This document shows, in pieces, positions 55,865-64,000 of a stretch of 64,000 bases of DNA. The stretch covers positions 3,336,001 to 3,400,000 of the forward strand of contig OU015544.1 of assembly GCA_907165065.1 (NCBI GenBank). Direction: 5' to 3'. The position numbers were made by a program, and so were the translations under genes. Every line of letters begins with the position of its first letter. Position 1 is the stretch's first letter. The notes beneath the pieces are model-generated. The model did no database searches. It was not told the origin of the DNA and saw nothing but the letters and a program-made list of their open reading frames with translations. The DNA comes from Caprimulgus europaeus (Eukaryota > Chordata > Aves > Caprimulgiformes > Caprimulgidae).

Positions 55865-56147
55865 TACTGTTAAAAAAGACACATTTATCATTAATGTATA
55901 TAAATATACCCACTTTCACGTGGGGACAGAGCTGTCCTCGAATAAGTAGGGAAGGATATGGACTGCATCTCAAAAACCCAGGCAGAAGTTACTCACTGTT
56001 GTCTTGCTATAAGCATTACATATAACTGATTCAAAATACATCCTTCTCTCCAGTTCCTACGATCCAGGGGATGTATTTGTATGTGAGAGGAGTGAGCAAT
56101 GTAAAAAGTACTATATTCTATGGGCTTTTATTGACAGTTTTTCTTTA

Positions 56148-56709
56148 TCCATGAGCCAACAGCGTGTCCTGGAAGCCAAGAGGGCCAACCGTGTCCTGGG
56201 TGCATCCAGCACTGCATGGGGAGCCAGGTGAGGGAGGGGATCGTCCCGCTCTGCCCCACACTGGGGGACACTAAATTGGTGAAGGGTTTAGAGGGGAAGG
56301 GTATGAGGAGAGGCTGAATTCATTTGGGTTTGTTCAGCCTGGAGAAGAGGAGACTGAGAGGAGATCTCATGGCGGTCTGGAACTTCCTCCCAAGGGGAAG
56401 AGGAGGGGCAGGCGCTGAGCTCTTCTCTCTGGCCACCAACGCCAGGAGCAGAGGCCATGGCAGGAAGATGTGGCAGGGGAGGGTGAGGTTGGCCATGAGG
56501 AAAAGGTTCTTGAGGCAGAGGGTGGTGGAGCACTGGCACAGGCTCCCCAGGGAGGTGCTCATGGCCCCAAGCCTGACAAGATTCCAGCAGCATTTGGCCA
56601 AGGCCCTCAGGGACATGGTGTGAATGTTGGGATTGTCCTGTGCAGGGACAGGAGTTGGACTCTACGATCCTGGTGGGTCCAACTCACCACGTCCTGTGAT
56701 TCTATCACG
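56148..56709 (+). mobile_element. CR1 LINE 3' fragment in PRR11 5' intron
   Basis: Typical CR1 3' blocks are seen: 'gagccaacagcgtgtcctgg', 'cagcctggagaagaggagac' near 56,336, 'caggctccccagggaggtgc' near 56,540, and the tail 'gtcctgtgattctatcac'. It is antisense to PRR11, between its non-coding first exon and first coding exon, and abuts the CpG-island promoter. Confidence 0.9.
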
Positions 56710-56874
56710 CAGAATACTTGGGGAAAATCCCGTCCGTGGAGAACGCGGGGCAAAGCCACGGAGACCCCAGAGCAGGAGGCTCCGGACCTCCCCGCCCCTG
56801 GGAAGCGCCCGTGACCCCAACAACTGCCCCTCACCCCCGCGGCGCGGCGGGTCCCTCACACACAACCACCGCAC

Positions 56875-56975
56875 CTGAGGCGGGCGGGGCGATGCGGGTG
56901 TCCGGGGTGTCCCGTGTGTGCCCTCCCTCTCCCGCCGCCCCTCAGCCGCCGCCGCTCACCTCCCGCCCGGCGCCG
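56875..56975 (-). other. PRR11: Probable PRR11 non-coding exon 1
   Basis: A minus-strand donor (CCTCAG|GTGCGG) lies at 56,874/56,875 within the CpG island, 1 kb upstream of the first coding exon. That coding exon has an acceptor-like TTTTTTAACAG shortly before its ATG. The start site is not defined; a CHR-like element at 56,980-56,985 suggests it is near 56,970. Confidence 0.45.
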
Positions 56976-56979
56976 CCGA

Positions 56980-57640
56980 TTCAAACCGCTCCCCGCGCCT
57001 CGCTCAGCCAATAGGAGCGCCGCTCTCTACTGCCCGCCCCCCCCCTCCCCGCGGCCCGCGCTAGCCGCTCACTGATTGGCTGCTGGATGGACGCGGGCTC
57101 GAGCTCGACGGGAGCGGCGAAGAGCCAATCGCGGACCACCTGGGGCTACCCCGCCCCCTCCTGGCGCGCACTGAGAAGATCCGCCCCGCTATTGGATAAA
57201 GGGTTTTCGGCTCCGCCAATCAGCTGCGGGACACCGCTCCGGTGGGAAAGGCCAATGGGGTTGAAAGGTGGGAGAGCACCGGCCCGGCGGAGGGAAGCGG
57301 CAGAGGTGACCGGCGCTTTCCCGGAGAGGGACCGCAGCTGATTGTCCGCTTCCCCTTCCCGCCAACTGCGGCGCTGCGCTCCCTACTCCAGCCAATCACC
57401 GCTAGATGCCACTCTAGACCAATAGTGACTCGAGGCGCTCCCCCATTTAGCCAATCACTGGCTGCAGCTTTTCTACCAACCAATGGGCTCCTCCCTACAT
57501 CGGAGAGGGTTTACATTCTTCCCCACCCAATGGCGAGCGCCCTCTGTCAGCGGCGAGCCAATAGGAGATGAGCGGCGAGTGACAGCTGCCCAATGGGAGC
57601 CGCCGACTCTCCCATCCTGCGGAGCGGGGGGTGGGTATAT
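56980..57640. promoter_or_regulatory. Bidirectional PRR11/SKA2 promoter with 13 CCAAT boxes
   Basis: CCAAT or ATTGG pentamers start at 57,008, 57,075, 57,125, 57,191, 57,216, 57,252, 57,392, 57,419, 57,451, 57,480, 57,527, 57,558 and 57,590. About one would be expected by chance. The human PRR11-SKA2 pair is known to be driven from a shared promoter by NF-Y, which binds CCAAT. A CHR-like TTTGAA (minus strand, 56,980-56,985) lies about 22 bases from the nearest box, an arrangement typical of G2/M genes. A TATA-like gtatatcc at about 57,633 precedes SKA2. Confidence 0.85.
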
Positions 57641-57675
57641 CCCCGCCGCCGCCTGAGGAATGTCAACTATTCAAC

Positions 57676-57708
57676 ATGGAGACGGCGGTTAACAAGCTCG
57701 AGGCCATG
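57676..57708 (+). CDS. SKA2: SKA2, first coding exon (partial gene)
   Basis: Eleven codons, METAVNKLEAM, then a strong donor (ATG|GTGAGT). This matches the start of SKA2 (human begins MEAEVDKLELM), and the head-to-head position with PRR11 supports it. SKA2 is a small subunit of the spindle and kinetochore-associated (SKA1-SKA2-SKA3) complex, which stabilises kinetochore-microtubule attachment at metaphase. The A at -3 and G at +4 give a good start context. The next exon, expected to begin FQKAESDLDY, was not found up to 64,000, so intron 1 exceeds 6.2 kb. Confidence 0.93.
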
Positions 57709-58618
57709 GTGAGTCCGGGCGGCGGCCGGGCTGAGGGGCGGCCGGGGGCCGGCGGCGGGAGCGTCTGGGAGGGCACGGGGCTGCCGCCTGAGGGAGGGAA
57801 AGGGGGGCGCGGGCGCGGCTGAGAGGGGAGCGGCCGTTCTCCCCTCGCGCCCCTCAGCCGCGCCCGCGCCCCATCCGGGCCCTGAGCGCAGCCCGCGCGG
57901 CCCTCGACGGGGCGCCCGCCGCTCGGGTCTGGCGAGTTCCACCGGGCCGGTCCATTCTGCTCCCCCCTCCGCAACCTCCCCGAGGGGGGCGGGGCTTGAC
58001 GGTGCCGCTCCATTCACCCCCTCAGCGCGGGGGCAGGGCCCGGCCATTTCCCTCTCACCTGGCGGGGGGGTTTCCGCGCAGTCCGGGGCGCGTTTCCCGC
58101 CCTCCGTGGCGGGGAGAACGGGGCCTTTGAGGGGCGCGGCCGGACCGGTCCGGTCCGTTTCATTTTCCCGTCGCGCTCTGGGGGGGGGAGGTGTAGAGCA
58201 AAGCGCTCTCGGACTAGTCCATTTTCTCTCAGCAGGGGGTGAGGGTGGAGTTCTCACCTGGGCTGGCCCATTTTCCTTGCGGGGGTGTCCGAGGAGGGGA
58301 GGTTAGCTGGGCTGTTTCATTCCCGCCGGCAGCGGGGGGAGTTGGGGGAGCGGTGGGATGGCTTCCCCCCGTTATCGCTTCCCGCCGCAGCCGCGCCTCA
58401 GTCTCCGCTTCTCCTCTGCTCGGGAGAACGGAGCAGGTAGAGCGGGGCAGGTCCCCGCTCGGGGCCGGCAACGGGAGAGTGAGGAGGCGGGAGCCTCCCC
58501 CTGTGGTCTGGCCGCGGGTGGGCGCTGCGGGGCCGGGCTGGGCCGCTCGCCCTCAGAGAGGCGCGTGTGGGGCCGGGGCGGCGGTGGGAGTCTCGCTCCC
58601 TCAGGAGCCGCGCACCGG

Positions 58619-58943
58619 CCTTGGCCGCCCCTGAAGGCACCGCTGAGCTCCCCTGTGTGACCGCCGCCCTTCAGCCTGCCCCGCCGACGGAAAAGATTTA
58701 AAAAAAGGCAAAAAAACCCCAATAAAAAAGAGCTGTGCTGTGCTTTGAGATACTGAGAACTCTCTGCTGGAAGAGACAAAGTTCCCTGCGGCATCACAAA
58801 CGTTGCTCTTCATCTGTACTTCTGTGTCCTGCGCTCTTCTTGAGATAGTTTTTAAGTTAAAATGCTTTGGGGATATTTTATGCATCCAAATTTTTTACAG
58901 AGAATAGAATTTCCATTCTTAAATCCTGACATTAAATTAAAAT
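58619..58943 (-). repeat. Inverted-repeat arm B (partner 50,936-51,248)
   Basis: Its reverse complement aligns with arm A along almost the whole length, including the identical 52-base block (about 58,758-58,809). It lies 0.9 kb downstream of SKA2 exon 1, at the edge of the CpG island. The two arms point toward each other and enclose PRR11 and the bidirectional promoter, 7.4 kb apart. Confidence 0.9.
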
Positions 58944-59464
58944 GTGCGTATTAACATAGTTCTCCAAAATATGTTGCTCCTTTGGTTTTTGCTTGGAAAC
59001 TTCCAAAAGTTTTTTTTTTATACTTTTTAATTGTCCAGAAGTTTTTTGTACTTTTAGTTGTCCTAGCAGCAGTGTTGGGTACCGTAATTGATAAACTACA
59101 AGTGTCCTCATGGAGGAAAAAATACACTAGTCAATACAGAGACAAATGATGCAATAGATAAATCTTTGTGTTGGTTTTTTTTTCTCCTCTGGCAATCTTA
59201 GTTTCAAATTCTCATTAAGAAATAAGTAAAAATGAATTTAATAGTCTCCTAGTTCTTACCTGTACACAGTGACATCACCACAGTGGAATATTCAAGAGAA
59301 ATTAAGAATATGAGGAACAGTGGGAGAACAGGGAATATTGGATATCCACATTATCCCTTAACCTAAAGAGTGCTAGACTTTAATACACTAAATTGCTGTG
59401 CTGTATAATGCTCTGTGTTTAAACTTGTTTAGTTACTGATCTGTGGAATCAAACCTTACAGTTT

Positions 59465-59880
59465 GCAGAGAGTTATCAAGCCATTGAGAGTTGCCACCAT
59501 TGCCCTGGGAAATTGCCCTTCTCTATTTGTCCTAGTTTAAGCTTTTGGGCTACTTGAGGGTTATTTTACAAACAAATGCTACATTGTTGTGTCGCCATTG
59601 TGATGGCCGTGTACAAATTAGGGGCAACAATGCATTTGCTCAGGTGTTTGTATAGGGCTCCAGCTCTTCAGTGAATCTTTCTATGCTCCACCATTATTAT
59701 GGCCCAGAGTAATATTATTATGGCCCAGAGCCATGTGCTAGGCACTACTATTTTCCCTGTGGTGTGGTAGCCCATCCATTTTCACCTTCTTTCCCACCTA
59801 GATCTAGGTGTCTGATCAGTGTGTGTTTTACCATCTGGAACCAAAGACTCTATTTCTGCCGTACCTTTTTTGGCCACCCT
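59465..59880 (-). pseudogene. ERV integrase N-terminal remnant
   Basis: On the minus strand a degenerate GKIVVPSTWLW-like segment, then QQCSICL followed by a stop and NNPQ, resembles the HHCC zinc-binding domain and linker of retroviral integrase. A short tandem duplication (tattatggcccagagtaat-like, 59,694-59,731) and several stops interrupt it. The catalytic core is absent. Confidence 0.55.
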
Positions 59881-60075
59881 TTTTTGCTTCTCAGTCCTCA
59901 ATAGTTCCCTTTTGGTGAGCTTTGCTGTACATAATTGCTACCTTCTCTGGCAGTTGCTCTGCTTCCAGTAGTCTGAGAATTTCCTTTATGTGTTTTATGT
60001 GCTTCCCTTGGGTGGATAACAGTCCTCTTTCTGCTCCATGGGCATGAACCACCCCAAAGCATATTTAGAGTCTGT

Positions 60076-60648
60076 CTAAATGTTAATTTTTCTGTCTTTA
60101 GCAAGCTCTAACGCTCGAGTTAGAGCTGTTATCTCTGCCTCTTGTGCCGAAATGTTTGAGGCAAGGACCCTGGACTCTATTACCTTGTCTGTAGTAGTCA
60201 CCACGTACCCTGCTTTGCGCTGAGCGTACTTGACGGAACTGCTGCCATCTGTGTACCCTGTGTCCTCAGCATCCTCCAGTGGTTGTTCCTTCAGGTCTGG
60301 TTGACTGGAGCAGACTGCTTCAATGGTTTCCAGGCAGTCATGGGTCACCAGTTCTCCTGTAATTCCACTAAGGGAAGATGCTGGGTTGACAATGTTAGTC
60401 ACTGACATCTGGACATCGTTCTGCTCCACCACAATGGCCTTGTATTTGAGGAATCTCTGTGGGGATAGCCAATGCCCCCCTTTTGCTTCCAGTACGGTGG
60501 ACACCGTATGAGACACTAACACTGTCATCTTTTGGCCCATTGTAAATTTGTGAGGCTCTTGGATGTTAAGCATTACTGCAGCCGTTGCTCTCAGGCAGCT
60601 GGGCCATCCTCTACTCACTTCATCCAGATGTTTGGAGAAGTGTGCCAC
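60076..60648 (-). pseudogene. ERV RNase H region remnant
   Basis: It begins in the connection (AHFSKHLDEVSRGWPSCLRA, then EAKGGHWLSPQRFLKY), then runs into the RNase H domain with YTDGSSSV and AEITALTRALELAK. It is in a third frame relative to the two upstream pieces. The C-terminal part continues in yet another frame toward 59,898. Confidence 0.85.
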
Positions 60649-60677
60649 GGCTGTCTGATCTGGGCCTAGGTTTTGGG

Positions 60678-60998
60678 CTAAAATTCCCAGTGCAATGCCC
60701 TGGAGAACAGCCAGAAAGGTTTCGTGGGGTCTGGTAACCCCAAGGCTGGGGCCTGCATGAGTTCTCGTTTTAAGTTGTGGAAAGCCTGCTCAGCTTCTCT
60801 ATTCCAAGTGAGATCTTTTGAATTAGTTTTAATGAGTTCATTAAGTGGTCTTACCAGGAGTCCATAGTTGTAGAAATGACACCAAACCGTTGGGAGCTCC
60901 TTAACCGTCTGTGGCTTGGGAGTTTGGCAGGTGACTTCCTTTCTTGCTTTCCCCAAGGTCCATTCACCCACTGTAATTTCATACCCTAGATCTGTCAC
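60678..60998 (-). pseudogene. ERV RT connection (thumb) remnant
   Basis: Motifs such as LVRPLNELIK and AFHNLKRELMQAPALGLPD match the thumb and connection of gammaretroviral-type pol. It is in a different frame from the RT piece at 61,094-61,363, so at least one frameshift separates them. Confidence 0.85.
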
Positions 60999-61093
60999 CT
61001 TTTGCTGAGCTGTGGAGAGTCAGTAACCCCTTAGTCCAAGAAAGTTTAATAAACTCACAGTCCAAGCTAAATTGTGTTCCTTTGTTTCAGTGG

Positions 61094-61363
61094 CTACAAG
61101 GAGATTGTCCACACACTGCAGCACAGCCCCAGTCCCAGTGGCGATTCCCGTTGTTCTAAGCTCTTTGCCAACTGATTGCCGAAATGGGTAGGGCTGTTCT
61201 TAAAGCCTTGTGGGAGTGCAGTCCAAGTTAGCTGTGTTTTCCTCCCAGAATCCAGGTTTTCCCACTCAAGGGCAAATAATGGTTCACTTTCTGGGCTCAT
61301 AGGTAGGCAGAAAAAAGCATCCTTTAAATCCAGAACGGTAAACCAAGTCAATTCACGTATCAT
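61094..61363 (-). pseudogene. ERV reverse transcriptase remnant
   Basis: The frame contains [14 protein letters not shown] and [12 protein letters not shown], hallmarks of the palm and finger regions of retroviral reverse transcriptase. The usual YVDD catalytic box is replaced by CVDN at about 61,110-61,121, so a catalytic aspartate is lost. The fragment lacks the 5' part of the domain. It is non-functional. Confidence 0.85.
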
Positions 61364-63527
61364 TACTTTTACTTTATTGCTCCTTCAGTCATTTTTCTCC
61401 AGCACCAGCATAAAGTGTCCCTTAATGTATTAGTAACAGTGAGCAAGTAAGTGTTTGTTGTCTCAAATGGAAGGCAAAAATAATCCCAGCTCCTCAAGAG
61501 CATGGTTCCTTCAAAGAAAAAAAAGACAAAACAAACCACACCACTTTGTTTTTAAAGCACAGTAAAAATGAGAATTAAGTAGGACAATTTGGATTCTCTG
61601 ATCTTTCAACTAATGCAGGTATTTTGGCATTTGGTCAAATTGTTATTTTTTATTTCTTAACAGAAATAGTATTGTAGCTTAAAATACTCACTCAAAAGCA
61701 TCTTACTATTGCAATGACATGCAGGTTAACATCTCTGAAATACACCTCAATGTCACTCATTAATTTCCTATATCTAAACCTCATTCATTTGTTTTTTGTC
61801 ATTAAGTTAGTCAGAATATATGCATTGGCAACTATGTCTCACATATCACAGCTTTGTGTCTCTTGCTTTTCCTCTGCTCATTGTTTCTTCTTCCTGGATT
61901 TCCTGTGAAGTCAGCTCTCTCCACAGAAGTGTGATAAAAGAACTCTTCTAAATTCCCCACTGGTTTTGATGTGCATCTAATGGAAAGCTTCATTTTAGTC
62001 TCATGGAACTAAATCATGGGATAAAGTAACTTGTGTAGGAGCTTAAAAAGAACAATGTGTATGAAAATACCAGGTAATTGCTGGTTATTTGAGACTATTG
62101 CTCAAAGAACAGTAACAAGAAGAGCTGAATGAACCATAACATCTCCGATATCAGATGAGATTCATGGTGCAAAAGATTGTAAAGCTGCCTTATTAACAAT
62201 TTAAATGAGAATACTGGGTGCTGTATTGTAGGTGCCTTGGGCAGTTGAGACTGTGCTGCACAAGTGTTCATTGAAGCCAGTTGGGACTGGAGATCTTTCC
62301 AACAGCTTCAGCAGACACAGAGTTGGGTCTCTAATGAAAATACACTTCATGGTAGTTGCTGGTGGTAAATGTGTCCTTCTGTACAACAACCATTTCATCA
62401 ACTTTTAATCCTCAGGACTTCACTAATGCTTTCCAGTCTGCACTGAGAGTATTTTTGTGGACATCCATTTAGTAAAAGTTGATAACAAATGGAGAAACTG
62501 TCAGATGAGCTGAGAGTGCTTCATTCAGAACAGTTAGGTTAATTTCTGTCACTGTATTTTTGGTCTAGTGGACCTACTTTCTTCTTTGAGTGGTGTCTGT
62601 CCAGTGCCCTTTTTATGTTGTACTACTAGTGATCATGCACAAAAAGCAGTGCAATGTTAAAAGGGCATTGGCCAGCAATACTGTCTACGTTACTGGTTCT
62701 TCTTCTTACAGTCACAAGTCAAAAGTCACTGAGACCAGAAAGTGATTTGCAAAACAACTATAAAATGGAATTGCCACTCATTTTTGCACTCTTTGTCTTC
62801 TAGTTATTTGCCAAGGAGGAAAATTATCTGGCATCTTAATGACAAATACCATCAACTCTGTGTGTGGTTCCTTAGAAGGAAGTGCCCTACAAAGAGAAAA
62901 GATCACTGAGTAGTGTTCTTAATTCCTACAGGGTGTTCTAGAGAAATGTGAGAGGTGTGGAGTCGAGTCAGGCTGTTGCTCTGGGTGCACTGGCAATCAT
63001 CTCTCTCTCCACTCCATCCCTCTGTTTCTCTGCATTTTGTTGTTATGAATCTTAGTGCCTTCAAACCCTAAGAGTTCTCAAACTTTTTATATTAAAAAAA
63101 ATCCTGGTTTTTTGTTAAAAAGAAACACCTTTATTGAGATTTCTGAAATACACCCCCACTTTGGTGCTCTAATGTCCATATGGTAACCTCTGTGCTAATG
63201 TACATCCACAATGTTGGGAAGTGAGTGTGCATTTAAGTGTGTTCTAAAGTGATCTGACACAAAGAGAAATAAATAGAAACTCTGGTGTCCAGAAAATATT
63301 CTCTATAATGCAGTTTAAGAAGAATGTCTGATAGCAGTTTAGAATCTTTGCTTGCTGTGAGGCAAATCTAATAAATAAAGACATTTGGAAATGTAGTTTC
63401 TAGCTAAAAGAACACTGAATTGTGTGAAATTGAATTTCTGACGGAGCTGTTGAGCATCTGTTGGGTGTTTTTCTCCTTTTTTTTTCTTTTCTCCCCCCTC
63501 TTGGTCAGTGAAATGACAGGCATTATG

Positions 63528-63546
63528 AATAATAATAATAATAATG
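63528..63546. repeat. (AAT)n microsatellite
   Basis: About six tandem AAT units lie in SKA2 intron 1, 150 bases upstream of the miR-301a hairpin. Confidence 0.85.
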
Positions 63547-63692
63547 TCTTGAAATATGTGAGTTCTTGTGTCTGTATGAAGACTTGGTGAACATTAACCT
63601 CATCCAAATCTCCCTGACCCACAGAAAACTCTATTTGACTTGACCTGTTTTTTGATAGGAATGTTGTGTCTTGATTACATGTCCAGAGTTCT

Positions 63693-63778
63693 TGCTGCTA
63701 ACGAGTGCTCTGACTTTATTGCACTACTGTACTGTACAGCTAGCAGTGCAATAGTATTGTCAAAGCATCTGGGAGCAG
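63693..63778 (+). ncRNA. MIR301A: miR-301a precursor hairpin
   Basis: The hairpin arms pair from ctgctaacgag at the left to gggagcag at the right, around a short ctgtacagc loop. The 3p mature region (63,744-63,766) begins cagtgcaatagtattgtcaa, identical to vertebrate miR-301a-3p and carrying the miR-130/301 seed AGUGCAA. The 5p region (63,707-63,728) begins gctctgactttattgcacta, also matching. It lies in SKA2 intron 1 on the host strand, as in mammals, so it is probably processed from the SKA2 transcript. Its usual partner miR-454 lies deeper in the same intron and was not seen. Confidence 0.97.
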
Positions 63779-64000
63779 AGGAGGCAGCAGTGGCTCGAGG
63801 CCGGCCGCGCGGTTCCTAACGCTTCTTCTTCTAAGCCTGTGAGTAAATCCCAAACTCACACTTAACAAACTGCATCTTCTGGGTGATGGTTGTACAATAC
63901 TCATCAGACAAATGGTCCTAACTTGTAACTTTAAGGTGAGATTTTAGCAGATTTATGTTTCCTGGGATACAGCAAGAAATAAATATTTATAAAGTAAAGG

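Larger units (their letters stand above)
59465..61440 (-). mobile_element. Decayed ERV pol fragment (class I, gammaretrovirus-like)
   Basis: Read on the minus strand, 61,440 to 59,465 shows reverse transcriptase, connection, RNase H and an integrase zinc-finger region in the normal pol order. The recognisable pieces lie in different frames and contain stop codons. No gag, env or LTR was identified, so this is an isolated internal fragment antisense to SKA2. Class I assignment is inferred from motif style. Confidence 0.85.
57709..64000 (+). other. SKA2 intron 1 (left portion)
   Basis: The intron begins GC-rich, then carries inverted-repeat arm B (58,619-58,943), an antisense ERV pol relic (59,465-61,440), AT-rich unique DNA, an (AAT)n run near 63,530 and the miR-301a hairpin. 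No SKA2 exon 2 was seen. Confidence 0.8.

Noticed and set aside
57667-58257. 196-codon minus-strand frame over SKA2 exon 1
   Set aside because: CpG-island composition, antisense to SKA2 start, no family features.
62790-62850. Pyrimidine tract plus TAG near 62,803 as a possible SKA2 exon 2 acceptor
   Set aside because: The following bases do not encode the expected FQKAESDL-type sequence and soon reach stops in the required frame.
57709-64000. Search for miR-454, the usual neighbour of miR-301a
   Set aside because: No matching hairpin was seen; in human it lies much deeper in the intron, so it is probably beyond the right edge.
1-64000. CRISPR arrays, tRNA or rRNA genes, bacterial-type operons or defence systems
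   Set aside because: Nothing resembling them was seen; the window is fully explained as vertebrate genic and intergenic DNA.

Overview
The window is vertebrate nuclear DNA, almost certainly from a bird. Supporting signs are CR1 LINE fragments, old MIR-like SINE relics, a decayed gammaretrovirus-like ERV, compact introns, CpG-island promoters and a gene order matching human 17q22. The species cannot be named from the sequence. There is no bacterial-type content (no operons, no CRISPR). I assembled all genes by reading exons and splice sites; none of the multi-exon proteins appears as a single open frame.

Layout, left to right. 1-21,050: 5' part of YPEL2 (minus strand), with one 39-codon coding exon at 7,845-7,961, a 5'UTR segment, a 12.8 kb intron and a CpG-island promoter near 21,000; the remaining exons lie left of base 1. 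21,050-28,420: intergenic DNA plus the GDPD1 3' flank. 28,423-43,618: complete GDPD1 (minus, 10 coding exons, 312 aa). 45,275-50,748: complete SMG8 (minus, 4 exons, 975 aa). 52,246-55,864: complete PRR11 coding region (minus, 9 coding exons, 358 aa), with a probable non-coding first exon near 56,875. 57,000-57,675: bidirectional PRR11/SKA2 promoter with 13 CCAAT boxes. 57,676 to the right edge: first coding exon of SKA2 (plus) and its intron 1, which carries an antisense ERV pol relic (59.5-61.4 kb) and the miR-301a hairpin (63.7 kb).

Roles. GDPD1 is a membrane lysophospholipase-D-type glycerophosphodiesterase. SMG8 is the subunit that restrains SMG1 kinase in nonsense-mediated mRNA decay. 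PRR11 and SKA2 are mitotic or cell-cycle genes sharing one promoter region. YPEL2 is a small zinc-binding Yippee protein. They are linked by conserved synteny rather than by one pathway, except that PRR11 and SKA2 share regulation.

Most unusual observations: (1) a ~315-bp inverted-repeat pair, about 90% identical, that brackets PRR11 and its promoter, with one arm beside SMG8 and the other in SKA2 intron 1; (2) two consecutive GC-AG introns near the PRR11 3' end; (3) the dense CCAAT cluster with a CHR-like element; (4) the conserved intronic miR-301a. I did not find a wholly new gene system.
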